A DNA stretch of 64,000 nt from Uliginosibacterium aquaticum (lineage in GTDB: Bacteria; Pseudomonadota; Gammaproteobacteria; Burkholderiales; Rhodocyclaceae): the NCBI RefSeq assembly GCF_012972705.2, contig NZ_JABCSC020000001.1:62001-126000 (forward strand), given 5' to 3'. Both the position numbers and the translations under genes were made by a program. Below the pieces are notes generated by a model. The model saw nothing but the letters and a program-made list of their open reading frames with translations, did not search any database and was not told the DNA's origin. Of this stretch, positions 57,251-64,000 are shown piece by piece (positions within the stretch are counted from its first letter, which is position 1; every line of letters begins with the position of its first letter).

Positions 57251-58150
57251 ATGTCCGCTTCCCGCACGCCTGTTGTTGCCAGCCTGGTCTTGTTGCTTGT
57301 CACCCTGTGTTGGGGCACCACTTTCCCGGCCATGAAGGCTGTGTCGCAGCAGATGCCGCCCGGGCTGATGGTGGGCACGCGCTGGGTGCTGGCGGCACTG
57401 GCGCTTGCGCCCTTCATCGACTGGCGCAATCGCCGCCTGTGGCGCGATGCCGCGTTGCTCGCGGCGGCGCTGTTTGCCAGTTTCGTGCTGCAGGTGCTGG
57501 GCCTCACGTTGATGAGCGCCGGGCGGAATGCTTTCATCACCGGCCTCAACGTGATCATGGTGCCGCTGCTTCTGCCGCTGCTTGGGCGACGGATCGGACC
57601 AGCGGTGTGGGTGGCCGTGGTGCTGGCGGGGGCGGGCATCGTGGTGATGAGCTACGAGCAGGGCTCCAGCCTGCTTGGTGACGCGCTGACTTTTGCCTGT
57701 GCGCTGGCGTTTGCCTTTTACGTGCTGGGTATGGAGCGCTTCGCACCGCGCCATCCGGCGCTGGCGCTGGCTGGCGCGCAGGCCGTTGTGATGGCGCTGC
57801 TGACGCCCTTGTGGATCGGCGTGGAGTGGTGGCTGCAGGGGGCGGCCTATCCGGCGCAGGCCGCAGGGGCTTTGCAGGTGTGGCCGGAATTGCTGTATCT
57901 GGGCGTGATCTGCAGCGGCCTGATCCTGATCCTGCAGACCTGGGCACAGGCTCGCGCCAGCGCCGTGCAGGCGGCGGTGGTGTATGCGCTGGAGCCGTTC
58001 TTCGCGGCGGTGTTTTCGGCCTGGTGGCTGGCGGAGGCGTTCGGCCTGCGGGCCATGCTCGGTGGGGCGCTGGTGATCGGGGCGATGATCGTGTCGCAGT
58101 GGCCGCAGCGCCCCCATCAGGGCGCGGAACATCCACACGCCCCGAACTGA
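57251..58150 (+). CDS. EamA/DMT family transporter (RhaT-like)
   Basis: This 299-residue inner-membrane protein has ten hydrophobic segments in two EamA repeats: [14 protein letters not shown] at the start and [22 protein letters not shown] in the last part. It is a probable metabolite exporter with unknown substrate. The ATG at 57251 was chosen because the first membrane helix follows directly. It is divergent from hemA and its 3' end lies 9 bp from the second MITE copy. Confidence 0.85.
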   Translation: MSASRTPVVASLVLLLVTLCWGTTFPAMKAVSQQMPPGLMVGTRWVLAALALAPFIDWRNRRLWRDAALLAAALFASFVLQVLGLTLMSAGRNAFITGLNVIMVPLLLPLLGRRIGPAVWVAVVLAGAGIVVMSYEQGSSLLGDALTFACALAFAFYVLGMERFAPRHPALALAGAQAVVMALLTPLWIGVEWWLQGAAYPAQAAGALQVWPELLYLGVICSGLILILQTWAQARASAVQAAVVYALEPFFAAVFSAWWLAEAFGLRAMLGGALVIGAMIVSQWPQRPHQGAEHPHAPN

Positions 58151-58159
58151 GCGCCCTTA

Positions 58160-58300
58160 GAGGCTGTTCATGATCTTACTGCGAGGCCGTGATCGGGGCT
58201 CATGCGCTGCTCGGAATCCTCATTTATCAACATAAACTCCGGTTCCTGCGCTGCTCTTCACCCCGCTGACGGCCTCTCGCTACAGATCGTGAGCAGCCTC
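58160..58300. mobile_element. MITE-like element, copy 2 (141 bp)
   Basis: Equal in length to the copy at 45550-45690. It has 17-bp terminal inverted repeats (15 of 17 match; outer GAGGCTG/CAGCCTC) and direct repeats TTA on both sides (58157-58159 and 58301-58303). The right-hand TTA is the TAA stop codon of hemL read on the other strand. It fills the gap between the convergent EamA gene and hemL. Confidence 0.85.
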
Positions 58301-59578
58301 TTACAGCGCGCAAAAGGCGGCGTCAGCAGCCGTAAGCGTCGCGGCGATATCTGCCTCGCTGTGCGCGGCCGACACGAAGCCGGCTTCGAAGGCTGAGGGC
58401 GCGAGGTAGTGGCCAGCGTCCAGCATCAGGTGGAAGAAGCGATTGAAGCGCTCGCGATCCGAAGCCATTACGTCCGCAAAGCTCTGCGGCACGTCCTGGC
58501 TGAAATACAGTCCGAACATCGCGCCGACGGCCTGGGCCGAGAAGGCGAGGCCGTGCTTGGCGGCTGCTGCAGCCATGCCATCGGCGAACGCGCTGGTACG
58601 TGCAGTGAGTGTCTCGTAGAAACCGGGCTGGCGGATCAGCTTCAGCGTGGCGAGGCCCGCGGCGACCGCGACCGGGCTGCCGGAGAGCGTGCCGGCCTGA
58701 TATACCGTGCCGAGCGGGGCGATGCATTCCATGATCTCGCGCTTGCCGCCGAAGGCCCCGACCGGCATGCCGCCGCCGATGATCTTGCCCAGCGTGGTGA
58801 GGTCCGGCGTGATCTTGTACAAGCCCTGCACGCCTTGCAGGCCGACACGGAAACCGGTCATCACCTCATCGAAGATCAGCACTGCGCCATGCTCGGTGCA
58901 CAGCGCGCGCAGACGATCCATGTATTCCTGCGAAGGGCGCACGAGGTTCATGTTGCCGGCCACCGGTTCGATGATTACGCAGGCGATGTCCTTGCCGCGC
59001 GTGGCGAAACACTCTTCCAGCGCCGGGATGCTGTTGTAGTCCAGCACCAGCGTGTGCTTGGCGAAGTCGGCCGGTACGCCGCCCGAGGATGGATTGCCGA
59101 AGGTCAGCAGGCCGGAACCAGCTTTCACCAGCAGGCTGTCGGCGTGGCCGTGGTAGCAGCCTTCGAACTTGACGATCGCGTCGCGCCCGGTGAAGCCACG
59201 GGCCAACCGGATCGCGCTCATCGTGGCTTCGGTGCCGGAGGACACCAGACGTACCATTTCGATGGAAGGCAGAAGCTCGATCAGCAGCTCGGCCATCTCG
59301 ATTTCGCCCTCGGTCGGCGCACCAAAGGAGAGACCATTTATCGCTGCGCGCTGCACGGCTTCGATCACTTCCGGATGGGCGTGACCCAGGATCGCCGGGC
59401 CCCAGGAGCCGACGTAATCGGTGTACTGCTTGCCGTCGGCATCCCACACATACGCGCCCTGCGCGCGGGCCAGAAAGCGCGGCGTGCCGCCGACCGAGCG
59501 GAAGGCGCGGACGGGTGAGTTCACGCCACCGGGAATGCTGCGCTGGGCGCGTTCGAAGAGTTCGGCGTTCTTTGACAT
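58301..59578 (-). CDS. hemL: Glutamate-1-semialdehyde 2,1-aminomutase
   Basis: This 425-residue PLP enzyme converts glutamate 1-semialdehyde to 5-aminolevulinate. Hallmarks are [40 protein letters not shown] and the PLP lysine in [18 protein letters not shown]. The stop codon is part of the 3-bp duplication made by the adjacent MITE. It is followed in genomic order by thiE and thiD, a common betaproteobacterial grouping. Confidence 0.97.
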   Translation of the reverse strand: MSKNAELFERAQRSIPGGVNSPVRAFRSVGGTPRFLARAQGAYVWDADGKQYTDYVGSWGPAILGHAHPEVIEAVQRAAINGLSFGAPTEGEIEMAELLIELLPSIEMVRLVSSGTEATMSAIRLARGFTGRDAIVKFEGCYHGHADSLLVKAGSGLLTFGNPSSGGVPADFAKHTLVLDYNSIPALEECFATRGKDIACVIIEPVAGNMNLVRPSQEYMDRLRALCTEHGAVLIFDEVMTGFRVGLQGVQGLYKITPDLTTLGKIIGGGMPVGAFGGKREIMECIAPLGTVYQAGTLSGSPVAVAAGLATLKLIRQPGFYETLTARTSAFADGMAAAAAKHGLAFSAQAVGAMFGLYFSQDVPQSFADVMASDRERFNRFFHLMLDAGHYLAPSAFEAGFVSAAHSEADIAATLTAADAAFCAL

Positions 59579-59624
59579 GGAGGGGAGATCCGGAAATGTG
59601 GGGTGAGCTTGGCGAGCCCACGCG

Positions 59625-60233
59625 TTATCGGAAAAGCGCGGCGATCTTTGCGGCCTGTGCCTGCGGGTCAGCGGCTTGATAAATGTCGGTAATCACCGCA
59701 ACCCAATCGGCACCCGCGGCGACCAGCGGTGCAGCATTGGCCGCCGAGATACCACCAATGCAGGCCACGTCTGCGCCAAGCTCCTGCTTGGCGCGTTGGA
59801 TCAGGTCGATTGGTGCGGAAGGAGCCTGGGGCTTGGTGGGCGAGGCATACATCGCACCGAAGGCAACATAGGCCGCGCCGCCAGCGTGTGCAGTGCGCGC
59901 GCGTTCAAAATCGTTGTAGCAGGAAACTCCGACCGGCAGACCGGGCGCAGCCGCCAGTACAGCGGCCAGTTCGCCATCCTCCCGACCGATGTGCAGGCCA
60001 TCGGCGGCTACCTGCAGGGCCAGCGGCAGGTCATCGTTGATGATCAGGCTGATCCCCAGCTCGTGGGTCAGGGCGCGCAATGCCCGCGCTTGCTCCAGTC
60101 GTAGGGCTGCCGCAGCCGTTTTGTGACGGTATTGCAGCACCGTGGCGCCGCCGCGGATTGCAGCCCGGCTGATGTCCAGCAGGCGGGCGCTGTCGTCCAG
60201 ATCCGGCGTGACAAGGTAGAGGCCGCGTTTCAT
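59625..60233 (-). CDS. thiE: Thiamine phosphate synthase
   Basis: This 202-residue enzyme joins HMP diphosphate and the thiazole phosphate to make thiamine phosphate. It has the substrate motifs [34 protein letters not shown] and [11 protein letters not shown]. The ATG at 60233 overlaps the thiD stop by ATGA. The more divergent ThiE-like domain at 21.6 kb is probably not redundant with it. Confidence 0.94.
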   Translation of the reverse strand: MKRGLYLVTPDLDDSARLLDISRAAIRGGATVLQYRHKTAAAALRLEQARALRALTHELGISLIINDDLPLALQVAADGLHIGREDGELAAVLAAAPGLPVGVSCYNDFERARTAHAGGAAYVAFGAMYASPTKPQAPSAPIDLIQRAKQELGADVACIGGISAANAAPLVAAGADWVAVITDIYQAADPQAQAAKIAALFR

Positions 60234-61045
60234 GGGCGCGACCAAGCGCAGAAACGATTCGGAAAACTCGGGCCCATGCCGGGACGCCAGCCTTGGGCCA
60301 GGGCCTGCCAGGTGTAGGACTGAGCTGCGTACACGGCGGCGGAAAGTTCCATGCCCTGGGCGAGGAAAGTGGCGAGTGCGGCCGCAAGTGTGTCACCTGC
60401 GCCGTGGAAACTGCCCGGCAGGCGCTCCCAGGCATCGGTGCGCAGCACGCCGGTGCTGCCATAGAGGGAGTTTACAAGTTGCGGGCCGGGTTCGCGCGCT
60501 CCGGTCAGCAAGACCTGGGCGGCGCCGAATTCAAGCAGCCGGCGAGCATACTCTGCGCTGGTGATGTCACTATCTTGCTGCTCTTCTTCGTCGCTGGTCA
60601 GGCGCCGGGCCAGCTCGCCATCCGCGATGAGGACGGTGGATTGCGGCACCAGCAGCTCGCACAGGGCTTCGAGCATCTCCTCTTCGTCGAGCGGATCACC
60701 GGCAGAGCCCGGATCCGGAGCGAAGACTACCGGCAGGTCCGGATAATCGGTCAGCACGTCGGCAACTTCGGTGGCATTCTCGGGGCTGGCCAGCTGGCCG
60801 ATCACGAAGGCGTGTACCGGCATATCCTCCAGCAGGGCTCGTGCCTGATCGGCGACCCAGTCGCCATCCGTCGCCTGCAGGCCCTCGCTGCGCACGCTAT
60901 CGCGTACCGAGATGCCGGTCAGCACCGACAATGGATGGGCGCCGAGGGCTGCAATGGTGAGCAGGCCGCCTTGCAAGCCTCCCCCGCCACTAGGGTCGGA
61001 GACGGCAAAGCTGAGAACGGCATGAGGGGCTGGCTGATTCGGCAT
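60230..61045 (-). CDS. thiD: Hydroxymethylpyrimidine (phosphate) kinase
   Basis: This 271-residue kinase of the ribokinase fold has VSDPSGGGGLQGGLLTIAALG at the start and the catalytic SFHGAGDTLAAALATFL near the end. It phosphorylates hydroxymethylpyrimidine for thiamine synthesis. The N-terminal motif has Gly in place of the usual Ala-Asp positions, a mild deviation. A polar loop (SDEEEQQDSD) lies mid-protein. It overlaps thiE by ATGA. Confidence 0.9.
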   Translation of the reverse strand: MPNQPAPHAVLSFAVSDPSGGGGLQGGLLTIAALGAHPLSVLTGISVRDSVRSEGLQATDGDWVADQARALLEDMPVHAFVIGQLASPENATEVADVLTDYPDLPVVFAPDPGSAGDPLDEEEMLEALCELLVPQSTVLIADGELARRLTSDEEEQQDSDITSAEYARRLLEFGAAQVLLTGAREPGPQLVNSLYGSTGVLRTDAWERLPGSFHGAGDTLAAALATFLAQGMELSAAVYAAQSYTWQALAQGWRPGMGPSFPNRFCAWSRP

Positions 61046-61342
61046 GAAGGCGTGCGGGCGATGGGCCCGTAACAGGGACGCGGTAAGGTACCGAGTTTAC
61101 CTGATAAGGGGCTCGCGCCCGTGATGCAGCAAGATAGGGCAGCGAAGTCAAGCTCCCAAAATTGATACAGGTCTTCCCGTTCCTTGAATGCAAATATGCT
61201 TGTCCGGCCGCGTTGGCTTGCAAGTTTGGTATATTTGCCATACAAAGCGCGTGGAGTAGGGGCTGCAGGGTATGCAGCACGCGGTACGAACAAATACTTC
61301 TCTGCATCTCCGGAATGCAGAAGGGTTGAGAGGAGTTTGACG
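61046..61342. other. Divergent intergenic region thiD-pilG
   Basis: This 297-bp gap must hold promoters for thiD and for the pilG cluster. AT-rich promoter-like sequence occurs around 61225-61250. A rubredoxin gene, often found here in betaproteobacteria, is not present. No other feature was recognised. Confidence 0.4.
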
Positions 61343-61744
61343 TTGGCAGAACGAGCTGAAGCCTCTGGCACCAAGGTGATGGTGATTGATGACAGCAACA
61401 CCATCCGCCGCAGCGCAGAGATCTTCCTGGCCCAGGCGGGATACCAGGTGCTGTTGGCTGAAGATGGCTTTGATGCCCTCTCCAAGATTGCAGATCATCA
61501 CCCGGACCTGATTTTTGTCGACATCATGATGCCGCGCCTCGATGGTTATCAGACTTGTGCACTAATCAAGAAGAATCCCCGTTTCGCGTCCACCCCGGTC
61601 ATCATGCTCTCCTCAAAGGACGGTCTGTTCGATCGCGCCCGGGGGCGCATGGTGGGGTCTGACGAGTACCTGACCAAACCCTTTACGAAAGACAGTTTGC
61701 TCAAGGCCGTGTCGACACACATGGCTGCGCGCGAACAACGCTGA
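61343..61744 (+). CDS. pilG: Type IV pilus response regulator PilG
   Basis: This 133-residue single-domain receiver has the acidic pair VIDDSN, the phosphoacceptor aspartate in LIFVDIMMPRLDG, a threonine/serine in MLSSKDG and the lysine in LTKPF. PilG relays the pilus chemosensory signal for twitching motility and cAMP control. The start is taken as TTG 61343, which follows GAGGAG at 7 bases; the frame is open further upstream to an ATG at 61184, but that part shows no similarity. Confidence 0.9.
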   Translation: MAERAEASGTKVMVIDDSNTIRRSAEIFLAQAGYQVLLAEDGFDALSKIADHHPDLIFVDIMMPRLDGYQTCALIKKNPRFASTPVIMLSSKDGLFDRARGRMVGSDEYLTKPFTKDSLLKAVSTHMAAREQR

Positions 61745-61769
61745 CATATTCATTGTTTGAGGTTCAAGC

Positions 61770-62135
61770 ATGGCAATCAAGAAAATCCTGGTCGTTGATG
61801 ACTCCCCCACCGAGCGTTTCGCCCTGATCGAATTCCTCTCCAAGCAAGGGTTTTCGGTGGTGACCGCCGATAACGGCGAAGAGGGTGTGGCCAAGGCCAA
61901 GGCCGAGATTCCGGACCTGATCCTGATGGATGTGGTGATGCCCGGCATCAATGGTTATCAGGCCACGCGTACCATCTCGCGCGAGGAAACCACGCGCCAG
62001 ATCCCGATCATCATGACCACCAGCAAGGATCAGGAAACTGACAAGATCTGGGGCATGCGTCAGGGGGCCTTCGACTACATGACCAAGCCGCTCGATCTCG
62101 AAGAGCTGCTCCGCAAGATTCAGGCCATCGGCTGA
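61770..62135 (+). CDS. pilH: Type IV pilus response regulator PilH
   Basis: This 121-residue receiver protein has VVDDSPTERF, the phosphoacceptor in LILMDVVMPGING, MTTSKDQETDKIWGMRQGA and MTKPL. PilH is the second receiver of the Pil-Chp system, thought to oppose or balance PilG. It starts 25 bp after pilG on the same strand. Confidence 0.95.
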   Translation: MAIKKILVVDDSPTERFALIEFLSKQGFSVVTADNGEEGVAKAKAEIPDLILMDVVMPGINGYQATRTISREETTRQIPIIMTTSKDQETDKIWGMRQGAFDYMTKPLDLEELLRKIQAIG

Positions 62136-62158
62136 TCACTCATACGGGAGTCTGTTGA

Positions 62159-62680
62159 ATGGCCAAGCGCATCAGCCTGCGGGAGTTTCAACAGGATCTG
62201 ACCAAACGGCTTGCCGAAATGAGCGCCTCCGGGCGCCGTTCGGCTTTGCTAGCGGTGACCGCCGGTGGTGAAAACTGGCTGGTGGATCTTTCTGACGCTG
62301 GCGAAATCATCGCTGCTCCGAGCCTCACCGAAGTGCCGCTGACCCGGAACTGGTTTCGCGGTCTGGCCAACGTGCGCGGCAATCTTTTCAGCGTGGTTGA
62401 TCTTGCTGCGTTCTGCGGCGATCCGCTGCCGCCACTTACCAATGACTCGCGCATGATGCTGATTGGCGCCAAGCATGGCCTGCACACCGCTTTGCTGGTG
62501 TCGCGTGCGCTGGGCTTGCGCAATCCGGACGACTTCGAGGTGGACGAGAGCTTCACTGATTCCCGGCCATGGATCGGCGGCGCCTTGCGCGACCACCAGA
62601 ACCGCTTGTGGAAGCAACTTGTGGTGCGCCCGCTGCTGTCGGATCCGCGCTTTCTTGATGCAGGCGCCGACCTGCGCTGA
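62159..62680 (+). CDS. pilI: CheW-like adaptor PilI
   Basis: This 173-residue protein is the CheW-type scaffold linking the PilJ receptor to the histidine kinase ChpA/PilL. CheW features include LAVTAGGENWLVDLSDAGEI, the NWFRGLANVRGNLFSVVDLA block and LVSRALGLRNPDDF. It begins at ATG 62159, 23 bp after pilH. Confidence 0.93.
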   Translation: MAKRISLREFQQDLTKRLAEMSASGRRSALLAVTAGGENWLVDLSDAGEIIAAPSLTEVPLTRNWFRGLANVRGNLFSVVDLAAFCGDPLPPLTNDSRMMLIGAKHGLHTALLVSRALGLRNPDDFEVDESFTDSRPWIGGALRDHQNRLWKQLVVRPLLSDPRFLDAGADLR

Positions 62681-62773
62681 CATGAAGCTTTCCGGCCCTT
62701 CTTCCTCTGGCGCGCATCTGCACCACTGCCGAATAACCAAGACATCAACGCCCGCACCAATCGGAGCACACGC

Positions 62774-64000
62774 ATGGCACTGAAACTTCCTGGCTTCCTG
62801 AGCCGCCTCACCAGCAAGGCTGCATCAGCTGACTCCACTCTCATGGACAGCCGCGCCACCGTGATCGATCGTACGGTCGCCACGCCCGGCAGTGCCCGCC
62901 GCTGGGCGCTGCCTGTGATCGGAGCCAAGCCGCTGAATGAGCAGTTGCGCATTCTTGGCACGATCTTCGGTGTGCTGGTGGCCGTCGTGGTAGCACTGAC
63001 CTTCCTGCAGATCCGTTCCGGTCGAGAAGGTACCTCCTTCGTGTCGGCGTCGGGGCAGATGGGCACGCTGTCACAGATTCTTGCCAAGGCCGCTCAGCTG
63101 GCCGTGACCGGTGGCCGTACTGGTTTCTCGGAGCTCAAGGATAGTCGCGAGAAATTCGAAGGCATTCTCAAGGCGATTACAGAAGGCGGCGAAATCGATG
63201 GTCTGGCCGTGCCGAGTTCGCCGCGTGCTGTGAAGCCGCAGCTCGATACCACGACCGAACTGTGGAACAAGCTCAACAAGGAAGCCAAGGACGTTGCTGG
63301 TCAGCAGGTGCAGATCACACGTCTGGGTATGGCCGTAGCCAGCATCAACAGCAATAACGCCCAACTGCTCGACTTCGCCGAACAGGTGGCTCGCCTGAAG
63401 CTCGAAGGCCACTCCTCCGCCGCCGATATCGAAACGGCCAACCAGGTGGTGATGCTCTCGCAGCGCATGGCCAAGAATGCCAATGCCCTGCTGGCCGCCG
63501 AAACGGTGGATCCGGAAGTGATCTTCCTGCTCGGGCGCGACTCCAACAGCTTCGAAGAGCTGCTCGAGAAGCTGGGCAGCACCATGGCTAGCGGTGAAGC
63601 TGCAGAGAAATACGAAAGCCTCAAGCTCTACGGTACCAAGCACCAGCTCGCTGTAGGCGGTATTCTGGCTAACGTGCAGCCGCTGCTGACCGCCAAGCGC
63701 GCCGGTATCACCATTTTCCAGGAATCCACCCAGTTGCTGGAGGCAGTAAATGAACTGTCGGCTGCGTACAACAAGGCCTATACCGGCCTGAACATTTACA
63801 TCATCGGCTTGATGATATTCGGCCCGCTGTCCTTGCTGGCCCTGGCTGCGCTGGTGTGGGTCTATAACAACGACTTGGCCGTGCGTCGTGATGAGGCAGA
63901 CCGTCAGCGCCTGGAGGCTGAGACTGACAAGAACAACACCCAGCAGGCCATTCTGCGTCTGATGAACGAAATGGGTGACTTGGCTGACGGTGACTTGACG
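62774..64000 (+). CDS. pilJ: Methyl-accepting chemotaxis protein PilJ, partial
   Basis: The first 409 residues of the pilus chemoreceptor are present and the frame is open to the right edge. A membrane segment (about 57-78) is followed by a helical periplasmic domain with two PilJ-type repeats (MGTLSQILAKAAQLAVTGG; VVMLSQRMAKNANALLA), then a second membrane segment (about 338-362) and the start of a HAMP region. The signalling domain lies beyond the window. It starts 93 bp after pilI. Confidence 0.94.
   Translation, partial: MALKLPGFLSRLTSKAASADSTLMDSRATVIDRTVATPGSARRWALPVIGAKPLNEQLRILGTIFGVLVAVVVALTFLQIRSGREGTSFVSASGQMGTLSQILAKAAQLAVTGGRTGFSELKDSREKFEGILKAITEGGEIDGLAVPSSPRAVKPQLDTTTELWNKLNKEAKDVAGQQVQITRLGMAVASINSNNAQLLDFAEQVARLKLEGHSSAADIETANQVVMLSQRMAKNANALLAAETVDPEVIFLLGRDSNSFEELLEKLGSTMASGEAAEKYESLKLYGTKHQLAVGGILANVQPLLTAKRAGITIFQESTQLLEAVNELSAAYNKAYTGLNIYIIGLMIFGPLSLLALAALVWVYNNDLAVRRDEADRQRLEAETDKNNTQQAILRLMNEMGDLADGDLT

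Noticed and set aside
57092-58138. Upstream in-frame extension of hemA
   Set aside because: The extra residues are low-complexity, lie opposite the EamA gene, and the family start is at 57091.
61184-61342. N-terminal extension of pilG starting at ATG 61184
   Set aside because: It runs through promoter-like sequence with no similarity; a TTG with a good ribosome-binding site gives the normal receiver length.

Overview
The window looks like a chromosomal segment of a GC-rich betaproteobacterium, most likely of the Rhodocyclales or a close relative. The basis is gene content and order: hemA-prfA-prmC-grxD, hemL-thiE-thiD next to pilGHIJ, a Nudix-ThiE fusion beside yacG and a DUF815 ATPase, and an S-adenosylhomocysteine (SAH) riboswitch in front of a full-length metH. 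This assignment is an inference from protein similarity recalled from memory, not from a search. Almost all of the window is ordinary core genome. No phage, plasmid, CRISPR array or autonomous transposon was seen.

Layout. 1-8.1 kb: partial oligopeptidase A, an HDOD protein, several lipoproteins including a tandem paralogous pair, purC, the YggX iron protein and a SUV3-like RNA helicase. 8.2-17.3 kb: a one-strand central-carbon block, IMPase - phosphoribulokinase - tkt - gap - pgk - pyk - fba, with the first two genes overlapping by ATGA. 17.4-26.2 kb: rsmE, argA, a membrane diguanylate cyclase and yacG, facing a Nudix-ThiE / M15 peptidase / DUF815 group; then mltA and a small unknown membrane protein. 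26.2-31.1 kb: a complete branched-chain amino acid (Liv) ABC uptake system. 31.3-35.8 kb: a BamE-like lipoprotein, SAH riboswitch and metH.

35.8-48 kb is the accessory part. It holds an unknown secreted protein, three copies of a GTAGGG...CCCTAC extragenic palindrome, a Tat-exported LigB-type dioxygenase, a peroxide-defence pair (gpx-ohrR), a redox/detoxification group (NTF2-like, PNPOx-like, glutaredoxin, AhpD-like, LysR), and an uncharacterised three-gene exported-protein operon whose first product carries six 17-18-residue repeats. It ends with a short gene graveyard containing a 141-bp MITE-like element and a Fic protein with two matching 24-bp palindromes in its promoter.

48-64 kb returns to core genes: ldhA-like dehydrogenase, yebC, two EamA transporters, a Gdx/SugE-type SMR exporter, tRNA-Arg(CCG), a cytochrome c5-type lipoprotein, grxD, prmC-ppiC-prfA-hemA, hemL, thiE-thiD, and the type IV pilus chemosensory genes pilG-pilH-pilI-pilJ running off the right edge.

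The best candidates for undescribed biology are the repeat-protein export operon (43175-45412), the Fic gene with twin operators (46233-47704), the paired 141-bp MITEs with co-varying ends and 3-bp target duplications (45550 and 58160), and extragenic palindromes that supply the stop codons of two facing genes (21495-21580).
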